64,000 nt of DNA from Caulobacteraceae bacterium (lineage in GTDB: Bacteria > Pseudomonadota > Alphaproteobacteria > Caulobacterales > Caulobacteraceae): contig JAIYCQ010000014.1 of NCBI GenBank assembly GCA_027487945.1, positions 1-64,000 of the forward strand, written 5' to 3'. Made by a program: the position numbers and the translations under genes. Shown here in pieces: positions 56,398 to 64,000 of the stretch (position 1 is the first letter of the stretch; each line of letters begins with the position of its first letter). The notes beneath the pieces are model-generated. The model did not search any database. It saw nothing but the letters and a program-made list of their open reading frames with translations, and was not told the origin of the DNA.

Positions 56398-57791
56398 CAG
56401 AGGCTCCTGGAATGACGCCCGGCGTCGGGGTCGAGATAGGCGTCGAAGACCGCCGCGATCGACCGGACCAGAGGTCGCCCGGCCTCGGTCACGACAAGCC
56501 GCTCGCCGTCCAGGACCAGCAAGCCGTCCTCGACAAACGGCGCAAGGCGGGCGAAAGCGACCGTCAGGTCCGGGCCGGCTCCGATGGCGTTGGCATGCCG
56601 CGCGCGGACTGCCTCGACGTCCACGGCGAGGTCGCACATAAGCCCCTCGATGAGGTCGCCGCGGAAGCGATCCTCATCCGTCAGGGCCACGCCGCGCGCC
56701 GTCGGCAAATCACCCCGCAGGATCGCATCGCGCCAGTTGCGCTCCAGCCCGTGGTTCTGGACGAAGCCCTGCGGCAAGCGGCTGATGGACGAGGCTCCGA
56801 CCCCGATCAGCACGGCGTTGGGGTCGGTGGTGTAGCCCTGGAAGTTGCGGTGCAGCCGCTGCTCGGCCAGCGCCCGCGCAAGCTCGTCGTCCGGCAGGGC
56901 GTAGTGGTCGAGGCCGATGCGGACATAGCCCTCGCGCGCCAGCCTCTCCGCGGCCGCCTCGCTCTGGTCCAGGCGCTCGGACGGGCCCGGCAGTTCGGAG
57001 TCCTGGATGAGCTGCTGGTTGGCCTTCATCCAGGGCACATGGGCGTAGCCGAACAGCGCCAGACGTTCAGGCTTCAGCGTCAGGACTGCATCCAGCGTGT
57101 TGTTGACGTCCGCCACGGTCTGGCGCGGAAGGCCGTACATCAGGTCGAGATTGATCGACAGGACGCCGGCCTCGCGCAGCCAGCCCACCGCCTGTTGAAT
57201 GACGGCGAACGGCTCGATCCGGTTGACGGCCGCCTGCACCCGCGGCGACAGGTCCTGGACGCCGAGGCTGGCGCGGCCCAGGCCATGGAAGGCGGCGGCC
57301 CGCACCCAGTCCCGGGTCAGGACCGCGGGATCGAGCTCGGCCGCGACCGTCGCGCCGGGCGAGACCCGGAAGACATGCCGGATCGCCTTGAACAGACGCC
57401 CCATGTCCTCGCGCGACAGCATGTTGGGCGTCCCGCCGCCGAGGTGGATGTCCCGCGCCCGCAGCCGGTCCGGCAGCACGGCCTCCAGCAGCGCCAGCTC
57501 GTCGACCAGCCGATCAACATACTCCGCCACGGGCTCGGCCCGCGTGGTCGCGCGGGTGTTGCAGCCGCAGTACCAGCAGAGTCGGGCGCAGAACGGGATG
57601 TGCAAATAGAGCGAGACCGCCTGCTCGGGCGGCAGCGCAGACAGCCAGCCGGCGTGCACCCCCGCATCGACCGCGCCGCCGAACTGCACCGCCGTGGGGT
57701 AGCTGGTGTAGCGCGGCGCACGACCGTCGTAGCGGGCGATCAGCTCATCCCGGGAAGGGCTTGTGGCCGGCTTCGGCAAAGCGCTTGGCAT
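56397..57791 (-). CDS. hemN: Oxygen-independent coproporphyrinogen III oxidase
   Basis: A 464-residue radical SAM enzyme. The cluster motif is C-x3-C-x2-C with Cys68, Cys72, Cys75 and the extra Cys77 of HemN (PFCARLCWYCGCNTR). It is followed by DIHLGGGTPNML and INLDLMYGLPRQT. The C-terminal HemN domain is present (GLDHYALPDDELARAL, QGYTTDPNAVLIGVGASSIS). It makes protoporphyrinogen IX for heme without oxygen, which suits heme supply for the cbb3 oxidase. A good TTGAC-N4-ATCAA box lies 83 bases upstream. It is co-translated with the NAD(P)H dehydrogenase gene. Confidence 0.96.
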   Translation of the reverse strand: MPSALPKPATSPSRDELIARYDGRAPRYTSYPTAVQFGGAVDAGVHAGWLSALPPEQAVSLYLHIPFCARLCWYCGCNTRATTRAEPVAEYVDRLVDELALLEAVLPDRLRARDIHLGGGTPNMLSREDMGRLFKAIRHVFRVSPGATVAAELDPAVLTRDWVRAAAFHGLGRASLGVQDLSPRVQAAVNRIEPFAVIQQAVGWLREAGVLSINLDLMYGLPRQTVADVNNTLDAVLTLKPERLALFGYAHVPWMKANQQLIQDSELPGPSERLDQSEAAAERLAREGYVRIGLDHYALPDDELARALAEQRLHRNFQGYTTDPNAVLIGVGASSISRLPQGFVQNHGLERNWRDAILRGDLPTARGVALTDEDRFRGDLIEGLMCDLAVDVEAVRARHANAIGAGPDLTVAFARLAPFVEDGLLVLDGERLVVTEAGRPLVRSIAAVFDAYLDPDAGRHSRSL

Positions 57792-57873
57792 ATCTGTCCG
57801 GGACCTGGTTGGAGAACGGGCCTGTGGCGGCGACGCGCCGCCTTGACCTGCTAGCGCGCACGCCGCCCGCGTT

Positions 57874-57887
57874 CCTTGACGAGGATC
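57874..57887. promoter_or_regulatory. FNR/FixK box upstream of hemN
   Basis: TTGAC-GAGG-ATCAA matches TTGAT-N4-ATCAA at nine of ten positions and lies 83 bases before the hemN ATG. Confidence 0.75.
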
Positions 57888-57906
57888 AAATCGCGCCGTC
57901 GCGGTC

Positions 57907-57920
57907 CCGATCCAGGTCAA
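57907..57920. promoter_or_regulatory. Degenerate FNR/FixK-like box
   Basis: CCGAT-CCAG-GTCAA has one good half-site and one poor one, between hemN and ompW. Confidence 0.35.
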
Positions 57921-58016
57921 TGAAGGCGTCGCCGGACCCGCACGGCCTCTCGCCAGCCGGATGGCCCCAAGGGGGTCCTCCGTCGGGCCGATAAATCGCC
58001 GGATCCCGCCCAAGGA

Positions 58017-58030
58017 TTGATCCAGGTCAG
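58017..58030. promoter_or_regulatory. FNR/FixK box upstream of ompW
   Basis: TTGAT-CCAG-GTCAG: a perfect left half and a near-match on the right, 77 bases before the ompW ATG. Confidence 0.65.
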
Positions 58031-58106
58031 CGAATGGTCTGGCGCGATACGCGAAAAGACAGCGTGAGGCGGAGATCAACCGCCAGGAATTCAAGGGGAT
58101 AGACCA

Positions 58107-58754
58107 ATGAAAACGCTGTTTGCCGCCGCCGCCGCCGTAGCCCTGATCGCCGGCGCGGGCGCCGCCTCGGCCCAGGACTTCCAGCCCAAGGAGAAGGGGA
58201 CCCTGATGGTCAACTTCCGGGCCACCACGGTCGCGCCTGACGAGACGGCTCCGATCCTGACAGCCGCCGGTGCGGCGACCGGTCTCAACGCCGGGGTCAG
58301 CGACGACACGATCCCGAGCCTGGGCATCGCCTATTTCATCACCGACAAGCTGGCGATCGACGTGACGCTCGGAACGTCCAAGCACGAAATCGACGCCGTG
58401 GGCGCCGGACCGGCGACGCGGGTCCACGAAACCTGGGTCCTGCCGCCGGTCGTGGCCCTGCAGTACCACCCGCTGCCGGCAGCCCGTGTCAGCCCCTATG
58501 TCGGCGCCGGCATCAACTACATGATGTTCTTCAACGGCAGCGACAAGAACGGCTTCACCGTCGATCTGGACGACGGCTTCGGCTTCGCCCTTCAGGCCGG
58601 CGTGGACATCGCCGTCAAGGGCCCGTGGTCGGTGAACCTCGACGCCAAGAAGGTCTTCTTCGAAACCGACGCCAGCATCAACGGCGGCGCCTTGAAGAGC
58701 AAGGTCGAGCTCGACCCGTGGGTCGTCTCGGTGGGCCTGGGACGTAAGTTCTAG
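58107..58754 (+). CDS. ompW: OmpW-family outer-membrane protein
   Basis: A 215-residue protein with a signal peptide (LFAAAAAVALIAGAGAASAQ, cleavage near residue 21). The mature part is an eight-stranded barrel: LMVNFRATTVAPDE, GIAYFITDKLAIDV, YHPLPAARVSPYVGAGINYM and a C-terminal strand ending in Phe. OmpW forms a small hydrophobic-compound channel and is often FNR-regulated in other bacteria. An FNR/FixK box lies 77 bases upstream. It is convergent with fnrL, and both stops share CTAG at 58751-58754. Confidence 0.93.
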   Translation: MKTLFAAAAAVALIAGAGAASAQDFQPKEKGTLMVNFRATTVAPDETAPILTAAGAATGLNAGVSDDTIPSLGIAYFITDKLAIDVTLGTSKHEIDAVGAGPATRVHETWVLPPVVALQYHPLPAARVSPYVGAGINYMMFFNGSDKNGFTVDLDDGFGFALQAGVDIAVKGPWSVNLDAKKVFFETDASINGGALKSKVELDPWVVSVGLGRKF

Positions 58755-59500
58755 GCGCAGATCTCCTCGGCCTCGGCCTCGAGGCCGGCCAGGTGAAGCA
58801 GTTCACCCGGCCGCTCGATGCTGAGGCTGTGCATCGACAACAGCCGGATTACGCCCCTCGTCTTCAGACGGGTCGTGTTCCGGCTGACGGTCTCGGTCGT
58901 AAGGCCGAGATAGTCGGCGATCTCGGCCCTGGTCATCGGCAGGGCCAGCAGACGCCCGTCTCCGCCCGCCCTCAGAGCGCGCTCGGACAGACCGACCAGG
59001 AACGAGGCCAGCCGCTCCATGGCGGTCTTGCGGCCAAGCAGCAGCATCTGGTCGTGCGCGGCCTTGAGCTCGTGGGCGGCGCGGTCAAGCAGCGCATGCT
59101 CCAGCTCCGGCATCTCCCGCAGGATCTTCCGGTAGTCGACCTTCCGGAAGCGGCAGGCCGAGCCCGGCCCGAGCGCCTCCGCCGAAAAGGCGTACCGGTC
59201 GCCGGTCGCCAGGCCCAGGAAGTCGCCGGGCGACAGGAAGCCCACGATCTGGCGCCGGCCGTCCGACAGCAGCTTGTGAACGCGGACATCGCCCGAGGTG
59301 ATGTTGAACAGGTGGGTCGCCGGATCACCCTCGCGCAGCAGGATGTCGCCCGCTGAAAAGCTGACATGGTCGGCCGCCGCGTTCAGACGACGAAGCCCCT
59401 CCTGTTCCAGCACCCCGCACACACTGAGGCGCCGGGCCGAGCACCCGGCGCAGACGTCGGTCGTCCCGGCTCCGGAGCAGGCAGTCGTTGTTGCGGTCAT
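58751..59500 (-). CDS. fnrL: FnrL-type oxygen-responsive Crp/Fnr regulator
   Basis: A 249-residue Crp/Fnr factor with an N-terminal Cys cluster: Cys17, Cys20 and Cys28 (C-x2-C-x7-C) and a likely fourth ligand at Cys116 (GSACRFRK). This should hold an oxygen-labile [4Fe-4S]. The helix-turn-helix is TRAEIADYLGLTTETVSRNT, with E..SR for TTGAT recognition. It would sense oxygen directly, alongside the FixLJ-FixK route. A TTGAT-GCAG-GTCAA box 30 bases before its start suggests autoregulation. It is convergent with ompW (shared CTAG). Confidence 0.92.
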   Translation of the reverse strand: MTATTTACSGAGTTDVCAGCSARRLSVCGVLEQEGLRRLNAAADHVSFSAGDILLREGDPATHLFNITSGDVRVHKLLSDGRRQIVGFLSPGDFLGLATGDRYAFSAEALGPGSACRFRKVDYRKILREMPELEHALLDRAAHELKAAHDQMLLLGRKTAMERLASFLVGLSERALRAGGDGRLLALPMTRAEIADYLGLTTETVSRNTTRLKTRGVIRLLSMHSLSIERPGELLHLAGLEAEAEEICA

Positions 59501-59529
59501 CGCGCGGTGCTCCAGGGACTCGGTCGCTC

Positions 59530-59543
59530 TTGATGCAGGTCAA
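59530..59543. promoter_or_regulatory. FNR/FixK box upstream of fnrL
   Basis: TTGAT-GCAG-GTCAA matches the palindrome at nine of ten half-site positions. It lies between fnrL and the divergent 59579 gene and could act on either. Confidence 0.75.
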
Positions 59544-59578
59544 CGATTCGGCCGTGTCGACCTGACAGCGTGATCGTC

Positions 59579-60028
59579 ATGAAGCCGTCGCTCGCCGCCA
59601 TCTCCGTCGCGCCCCTGACATCGGGCGATATCGATGAGGCCTTTGGCCTGGCGAGGTTGGCGTTCAGCGAGCTGACACCGGGTCGCTGGCGCCGGATCGC
59701 GCGACGCTGGGCGACGGGCGGCAACCTGACCTCGGGCGCCCTGCTGGCGCGGGACGCGACCGGGCGGCTGGTCGGGCTGGCGCCGTTCGCGGTCAGGGCC
59801 GATCTCTGCCCGGGCAAGACCCTCTGGGTCGAACGGGTCGCGGCCTTCGCCCTCGTCGATTCGGAGCCGGTGGTCATCGCCCTCGCCGAAGGCCTGCGCG
59901 CCACGGCGCGGGCGCTCGACTGTCGGCGACTGAAGGTCGAAACCGGCGTCGGCGACAACAGTCTGCGCGAGGCGCTGGCCCGCGCGCCGGACTGCGTCCG
60001 CTCGACGCTGGTCGAGTCCACGGTCTAG
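59579..60028 (+). CDS. Uncertain GNAT-like protein
   Basis: A 149-residue protein with a weak GNAT-like pattern: ISVAPLTSGDIDEAFGLARL at the start, GALLARDATGRLVGLAPFAV as a strand-turn unit, then SLREALARAPDCVRSTLVES. No convincing acetyl-CoA loop (Q/RxxGxG/A) was found, so the family call is uncertain. An alternative GTG start lies at 59570. It is divergent from fnrL with an FNR/FixK box between them, and convergent with the 81-residue membrane gene (shared CTAG). Confidence 0.5.
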   Translation: MKPSLAAISVAPLTSGDIDEAFGLARLAFSELTPGRWRRIARRWATGGNLTSGALLARDATGRLVGLAPFAVRADLCPGKTLWVERVAAFALVDSEPVVIALAEGLRATARALDCRRLKVETGVGDNSLREALARAPDCVRSTLVESTV

Positions 60029-60270
60029 CCGCGCCGCTGAAGGCGCATGAGCTGCAGACCGGCAACGAAGCTGACGACGGTCAGCACGGCGGCCGGGGCG
60101 CAGAGGGGGCAATGTCCGAACAGGCCCTGGGCCTCGCTGCAGATCGGGCCGTAGGCCAGCTGCGGCAATTCCTGCCACAGCACCGCCAGCCACAGGGCCG
60201 CGGCCCCGGCTCCGCTATGCAACGCGATCGCCTCCAGGGGCCGGCGGGCGGCCAGGGCGCGGATGGTCAT
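60025..60270 (-). CDS. Two-helix membrane protein with Cys pair, divergent from ccoN
   Basis: An 81-residue protein with two hydrophobic segments (about residues 22-42 and 56-75). Between them is ICSEAQGLFGHCPLCAPAAV, with a CxxC that could bind metal or heme-copper cargo or form a disulfide. No family is recognised. It is divergent from ccoN and shares the perfect FNR/FixK box at 60325 with it, so it is probably part of the same regulon. It converges with the 59579 gene on a shared CTAG. Confidence 0.62.
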   Translation of the reverse strand: MTIRALAARRPLEAIALHSGAGAAALWLAVLWQELPQLAYGPICSEAQGLFGHCPLCAPAAVLTVVSFVAGLQLMRLQRRG

Positions 60271-60324
60271 GACGTCTCTCCAACTGGGTCGCGCCGAACA
60301 TCCCGCGACTGCGAAGAGCGGGCC

Positions 60325-60338
60325 TTGATACAGATCAA
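60325..60338. promoter_or_regulatory. Perfect FNR/FixK box upstream of ccoN
   Basis: TTGAT-ACAG-ATCAA is an exact match to TTGAT-N4-ATCAA, 64 bases before the ccoN ATG and 55 bases before the divergent small membrane gene. Confidence 0.9.
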
Positions 60339-60401
60339 GGCGACCCCGCCCGCCCGCCGATAGCTGGGACCCATGAACGCCATGGGGGCTTGAACGGGCC
60401 A

Positions 60402-62045
60402 ATGAGCCAGCTTGCAAAACCAACCGTCGGGACGCCGGGCGCACCAGCGCTCCTGACAGCCACCATCATCGGTGGCCTCGTCTTCTTCTTCGCCGCGATG
60501 TTCAGCGATGACCCGCTGTTCCAGTTCCAGGCCTTCATCTTCGTCGCCGCCGCCCTGCTGGCCGGCTTCGCGCTGACGGCCGGCCTGAGCGGCGGGCTCT
60601 TCAGCAACGACACGGACCGCTACATGGACGGCGTCGTCCGGGCAGGCGTGATCGCCACCATGTTCTGGGGCGCGGTCGGGATGCTGGTCGGCGTCGTCAT
60701 CGCCGCACAGCTGTCGTGGCCCAACCTCCTCTACTTCCCGGATGCCGGCTGGCTGAACTTCGGCCGGCTGCGTCCGCTGCACACCTCGGGGGTCATCTTC
60801 GCCTTCGGCGGCAATGCGCTGATCTGCACCTCCTTCTACGTCGTGCAGCGCACCTGCCGCGCGCGACTATTCGGCGGCGTGCTGTCGTGGTTCGTCTTCT
60901 GGGGCTACCAGCTGTTCATCGTCCTGGCGGCGACGGGCTACCTGGCCGGCATCACCCAGTCGCGCGAATACGCCGAGCCGGAATGGCTGGTCGACCTCTG
61001 GCTCACCGTCGTCTGGGTCGCCTACCTGCTGGTCTTCCTGGGCACGCTCTGGAAGCGCAAGGAACCGCACATCTACGTGGCCAACTGGTTCTACCTGGCT
61101 TTCATCGTGACGGTCGCGCTGCTGCACGTGGTCAACAACCTGGCCCTGCCGATCAGCCCGCTGCATCACCGCAGCTACTCGCTGTTCTCCGGCGTCCAGG
61201 ATGCCCTGACCCAGTGGTGGTACGGCCACAACGCGGTCGGCTTCTTCCTGACCGCCGGCTTCCTGGCCATGATGTACTACTTCGTGCCCAAGCGCGTTGA
61301 GCGGCCGGTCTACAGCTACCGCCTGTCGATCGTGCACTTCTGGGCGCTGATCTTCATCTACATCTGGGCCGGCCCGCACCACCTGCACTACACGGCTCTG
61401 CCGCAGTGGGCGCAGACGCTGGGCATGACCTTCTCGATCATGCTCTGGATGCCCAGCTGGGGCGGCATGATCAACGGCCTGATGACCCTGTCAGGGGCCT
61501 GGGACAAGCTGCGCACCGATCCCGTCGTGCGGATGATGGTGGTGGCCATCGCCTTCTACGGCATGTCGACCTTCGAGGGCCCGGTGATGTCGATCCGGGC
61601 GGTCAACGCCCTGTCGCACTACACCGACTGGACCATCGGACACGTCCACTCCGGCGCGCTCGGCTGGGTCGGCTTCATCACCTTCGGCGCCATGTACTGC
61701 CTGGTGCCCTGGCTGTGGAAGAAGGACCGCCTCTACTCCGACAAGCTGGTCGAGTGGCACTTCTGGATCGCGACCACCGGCATCGTTCTCTACATCTGCG
61801 CGATGTGGGTCTCCGGGATCATGGAGGGCCTGATGTGGCGGGAATACACCCCGCAGGGCTTCCTCGCCTGGTCGTTCATCGAGACGGTTTCGGCCAAGCA
61901 CGTCGAGAACGTCATCCGCACCATCGGCGGCGCGATGTTCCTCTCCGGCACACTCATCATGATCTACAATCTTTGGCGCACGGTCCGGCTGCCGTCCGTT
62001 GAAACCCGCGACGCGCTCAGCGCGCCGCTCCCGGCAGCCGCCTGA
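60402..62045 (+). CDS. ccoN: cbb3-type cytochrome c oxidase subunit I
   Basis: A 547-residue heme-copper oxidase catalytic subunit with about 12 helices. [15 protein letters not shown] carries a low-spin heme b ligand. [18 protein letters not shown] holds a CuB His and the cross-linked Tyr region, and [18 protein letters not shown] holds the other CuB His pair. [10 protein letters not shown]-like residues near 415 ([17 protein letters not shown]) bind heme. It reduces oxygen with high affinity and pumps protons at the inner membrane. ATG 60402 was chosen over TTG 60390. A perfect FNR/FixK box lies upstream. Confidence 0.96.
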   Translation: MSQLAKPTVGTPGAPALLTATIIGGLVFFFAAMFSDDPLFQFQAFIFVAAALLAGFALTAGLSGGLFSNDTDRYMDGVVRAGVIATMFWGAVGMLVGVVIAAQLSWPNLLYFPDAGWLNFGRLRPLHTSGVIFAFGGNALICTSFYVVQRTCRARLFGGVLSWFVFWGYQLFIVLAATGYLAGITQSREYAEPEWLVDLWLTVVWVAYLLVFLGTLWKRKEPHIYVANWFYLAFIVTVALLHVVNNLALPISPLHHRSYSLFSGVQDALTQWWYGHNAVGFFLTAGFLAMMYYFVPKRVERPVYSYRLSIVHFWALIFIYIWAGPHHLHYTALPQWAQTLGMTFSIMLWMPSWGGMINGLMTLSGAWDKLRTDPVVRMMVVAIAFYGMSTFEGPVMSIRAVNALSHYTDWTIGHVHSGALGWVGFITFGAMYCLVPWLWKKDRLYSDKLVEWHFWIATTGIVLYICAMWVSGIMEGLMWREYTPQGFLAWSFIETVSAKHVENVIRTIGGAMFLSGTLIMIYNLWRTVRLPSVETRDALSAPLPAAA

Positions 62046-62055
62046 GGACCGCGTC

Positions 62056-62799
62056 ATGAGCCTTTGGAAACATCACGGTAAACTCGAGCGGCACTCGCTG
62101 CTCCTGATCGTCGGCATCGTCCTGGTCGTCTCGATCGGCGGCCTTGTCGAAATCGCCCCGCTGTTCTGGCTGAAGAGCACGGTCGAGAAGGTGGAGGGCG
62201 TCCGTCCCTACACCCCGCTCGAGCTCGCGGGCCGGGACATCTACATCCGCGAGGGATGCTACACCTGCCACTCGCAGATGATCCGCCCCCTGCGGGACGA
62301 GGTCGAACGCTACGGCCACTACAGCCTGGCGGCCGAGAGCATGTACGACCACCCGTTCCAGTGGGGATCGAAGCGCACGGGGCCTGACCTGGCCCGCGTC
62401 GGCGGCAAGTACTCGGACGGCTGGCACCGCGACCACCTCATGGATCCCCGGTCGGTGGTCCCCGAGTCGGTGATGCCGCCCTACGCCTTCCTCGTGCAGC
62501 GCGACGCCTCGATCCGGGACATCCGCGCCAAGATGAAGACGATGACGGCGCTGGGCGTGCCCTACACCCAGGAGCAGCTCGACACCGCCGAGGCGGACTT
62601 CGAGGCCCAGGCCGATCCGTTCTCGATGTCGGCCGGAGACCTGCGCAAGCGCTACGGCGCCAAGGTGGTCAACCGCGACTTTGACGGCGACCCCGAGCGG
62701 GTCACCGAAATGGACGCCCTGATCGCCTACCTGCAGATGCTCGGCACCATGGTCGACTTCAGCACCTATGAGGCGGCCGCGCCCGCCAACCAGCGCTAG
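62056..62799 (+). CDS. ccoO: cbb3-type oxidase subunit II, monoheme cytochrome c
   Basis: A 247-residue membrane-anchored cytochrome. An N-terminal helix ([20 protein letters not shown]) is followed by [20 protein letters not shown] with the CYTCH heme c site, and a distal Met ligand region later on. It passes electrons from CcoP to CcoN. It starts 10 bases after ccoN, with an in-frame upstream extension that is not conserved. [14 protein letters not shown] is the typical start. Confidence 0.95.
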   Translation: MSLWKHHGKLERHSLLLIVGIVLVVSIGGLVEIAPLFWLKSTVEKVEGVRPYTPLELAGRDIYIREGCYTCHSQMIRPLRDEVERYGHYSLAAESMYDHPFQWGSKRTGPDLARVGGKYSDGWHRDHLMDPRSVVPESVMPPYAFLVQRDASIRDIRAKMKTMTALGVPYTQEQLDTAEADFEAQADPFSMSAGDLRKRYGAKVVNRDFDGDPERVTEMDALIAYLQMLGTMVDFSTYEAAAPANQR

Positions 62800-62808
62800 G
62801 AGCCGACG

Positions 62809-62964
62809 ATGACCTACGAAACGGTCGCGCGTATCGCGCAACAGGGCGGGCTGATCTACTTCGGCCTGATCTTCCTCATGGGCTGCGCCTACGCGCTGTG
62901 GCCGGCCAACCGCGAGGCCTTCGACAAGGCGGCGCGCCTCCCTCTCGAGGATGACGATCAATGA
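62809..62964 (+). CDS. ccoQ: cbb3-type oxidase subunit CcoQ
   Basis: A 51-residue single-helix protein: MTYETVARIAQQGGLIYFGL begins it and the helix runs to about residue 32, followed by NREAFDKAARLPLEDDDQ. CcoQ stabilises the oxidase. Its stop overlaps ccoP by four bases (ATGA). Length and position between ccoO and ccoP make the call clear. Confidence 0.9.
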   Translation: MTYETVARIAQQGGLIYFGLIFLMGCAYALWPANREAFDKAARLPLEDDDQ

Positions 62965-63830
62965 GTGAGCATAAACGCGAAACGGACGCCATCAGCGGCG
63001 TCGAGACGACCGGCCACGAGTGGGACGGGATCCGTGAACTGGACAATCCCCTCCCGCGCTGGTGGCTCTGGGTATTCTGGGCCTGCGTGGTGTTCGCCAT
63101 CGGGTACTGGGTCGCCTATCCGGCCTGGCCCGGGGTGAGCAGCTACACCCGGGGGGTCCTTGGCAGCTCCGACCGGCGGGCGGTCGCCGTCGCGCTGGCG
63201 GACCTGGAAAAGGTGCGCGGCGCGGGCGCTGCGGGCCTCCGGGACGCCAGCCTGCAGCAGATCGAACAGAACCCCGAGCTGCAGGCCTATGCCCTGACGC
63301 TGGGCCAGTCGGTCTTCGGCGACAACTGCGCCACCTGCCACGGTACGGGCGGCGCCGGCGGCAAAGGCTATCCCAACCTGCGCGACGACATCTGGCTCTG
63401 GGGGGGCACGCTCGACGACATCGCCCTGACCCTGAAGCACGGGATCCGCTCCGGCGACCCGCAGGCCCGCACGTCGATGATGCCGGCGTTCGGTCGCGAC
63501 AAGCTGCTGACCACCGTCCAGGTGCAGGACATGACCGAGTATGTGGTCGCCCTGTCCGGAAGGCCGGCCGACCGGCCTGCCGTGGAGCGCTCCAGGGTGC
63601 TCTTCGCGGAACAGTGCTCCGCCTGCCACGGCGTCGCCGGCAAGGGTGACCCTGTCCAGGGCGCGCCGAACCTCACCGACGGCGAATGGCTCTACGGCAG
63701 CGATCGCGCCGCGATCAACGCCCAGATCCATAACGGCCGCGGCGGGGTGATGCCGGCCTGGGGCGGTCGCTTCAGCCCCGAGACCATCAAGGCGCTCGCC
63801 GTCTACATCCACGCCAACTCAGGGCAGTAA
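62961..63830 (+). CDS. ccoP: cbb3-type oxidase subunit III, diheme cytochrome c
   Basis: A 289-residue protein. An N-terminal helix (about 35-55, WWLWVFWACVVFAIGYWVAY) anchors two cytochrome c domains with heme sites CATCH (near residue 118) and CSACH (near 218). Both are followed by Met ligands (MMPAFG, VMPAWGG). It accepts electrons from soluble cytochrome c. The N-terminal TGHEWDGIRELDNPLPRWW is typical of CcoP. It overlaps ccoQ by four bases and precedes ccoG by five. Confidence 0.96.
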   Translation: MSEHKRETDAISGVETTGHEWDGIRELDNPLPRWWLWVFWACVVFAIGYWVAYPAWPGVSSYTRGVLGSSDRRAVAVALADLEKVRGAGAAGLRDASLQQIEQNPELQAYALTLGQSVFGDNCATCHGTGGAGGKGYPNLRDDIWLWGGTLDDIALTLKHGIRSGDPQARTSMMPAFGRDKLLTTVQVQDMTEYVVALSGRPADRPAVERSRVLFAEQCSACHGVAGKGDPVQGAPNLTDGEWLYGSDRAAINAQIHNGRGGVMPAWGGRFSPETIKALAVYIHANSGQ

Positions 63831-63835
63831 CCGCC

Positions 63836-64000
63836 GTGACCGTCGTCATCGACCGGACCAGGTCTCCCAACCCCAACGATGACCAGGGTCCGGTCTCGGC
63901 CGCCGCCGCCGCCCGCCGCAAGGCCGGCGAGGGCGGCGGCAGCCTCTACAAGCCGCGCACCCCGATCTATCCCAAGCTGGTCCATGGCCGGTGGCGGATG
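63836..64000 (+). CDS. ccoG: cbb3 oxidase assembly protein CcoG/FixG, N-terminal part
   Basis: GTG at 63836 opens a frame that runs off the right edge (55 codons seen). The text SLYKPRTPIYPKLVHGRWRM matches the typical CcoG N-terminal region, just before the first membrane helix. CcoG is a membrane ferredoxin-type cupric reductase that supplies Cu(I) for cbb3 assembly. It lies five bases after ccoP, the usual ccoNOQP-ccoGHIS order. The downstream cco genes are outside the window. Confidence 0.82.
   Translation, partial: MTVVIDRTRSPNPNDDQGPVSAAAAARRKAGEGGGSLYKPRTPIYPKLVHGRWRM

Larger units (their letters stand above)
57792..58106. other. Divergent control region of hemN and ompW
   Basis: 315 bases without a gene, holding three FNR/FixK-like boxes at 57874, 57907 and 58017. 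The motif GATCCAGGTCA occurs twice (57909 and 58019). Confidence 0.6.

Overview
The window is high-GC DNA from an alphaproteobacterium. It is most likely a member of the Caulobacterales, in the Brevundimonas/Caulobacter/Phenylobacterium neighbourhood. The main reasons are a CdnL-type CarD protein next to fdxA, an S4-domain gene and an SUV3-like helicase, a FixLJ-FixK-FnrL microoxic circuit beside a cbb3 oxidase operon, GCTAnAnC-like promoter -10 elements, an EipA (DUF1134) lipoprotein, an HWE histidine kinase and a TorF-type porin. The species call is inference. No rRNA, tRNA, CRISPR array or insertion sequence was recognised.

Layout. 1-4.4 kb: an S9 peptidase C-terminus, a small ion channel, an MFS exporter and a translationally coupled MarR/S41-peptidase pair. 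4.4-9.9 kb: rpmI-rplT, a terminator, then a tightly packed operon pheS-orf-pheT-VOC-membrane protein in which an unknown gene separates the two PheRS subunits. 10.0-10.8 kb: a leader peptide with a complete three-helix transcription attenuator in front of two tandem ACT-like mini-genes. 10.8-18.2 kb: a YqhA-family protein, EipA, an RND efflux pair and lepA. 18.2-20.7 kb: an AT-richer restriction-modification-repair cassette (NgoMIV-like endonuclease, m5C methyltransferase, Vsr). 20.7-36 kb: VOC proteins, a cold-shock protein, an HWE kinase, an arylsulfatase, ClpB, two membrane histidine kinases, several small unknown genes and a TorF-type porin. 36-41 kb: cobT, a phytase-like esterase and lldD in one overlapping operon, then a secreted UrcA-like protein and rpmB. 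41-48.9 kb: an HxlR regulator and its divergent partner, a DUF1080 gene bracketed by direct repeats, an amidohydrolase, and SUV3-S4-fdxA-cdnL. 48.9-52 kb: MpaB-like oxygenase, methyltransferase, thioesterases and an SRPBCC protein. 52-64 kb: the microoxic respiration island.

How the genes work together. In the last 12 kb an oxygen-sensing kinase (FixL) and its regulator (FixJ) lie directly downstream of fixK. A second Crp/Fnr regulator with a four-cysteine cluster (FnrL), hemN, ompW and ccoNOQP-ccoG follow. TTGAT-N4-ATCAA-like boxes precede hemN, ompW, fnrL and ccoN, so the island reads as a self-contained low-oxygen regulon: sensing, heme synthesis, outer-membrane remodelling and high-affinity respiration.

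The most distinctive observations are the attenuator with Met/Thr/Ile/Lys control codons before orphan ACT-like genes, the NgoMIV-type R-M-Vsr cassette, the gene inserted between pheS and pheT, the direct repeats around the DUF1080 gene, and three convergent gene pairs whose stop codons share a single CTAG.
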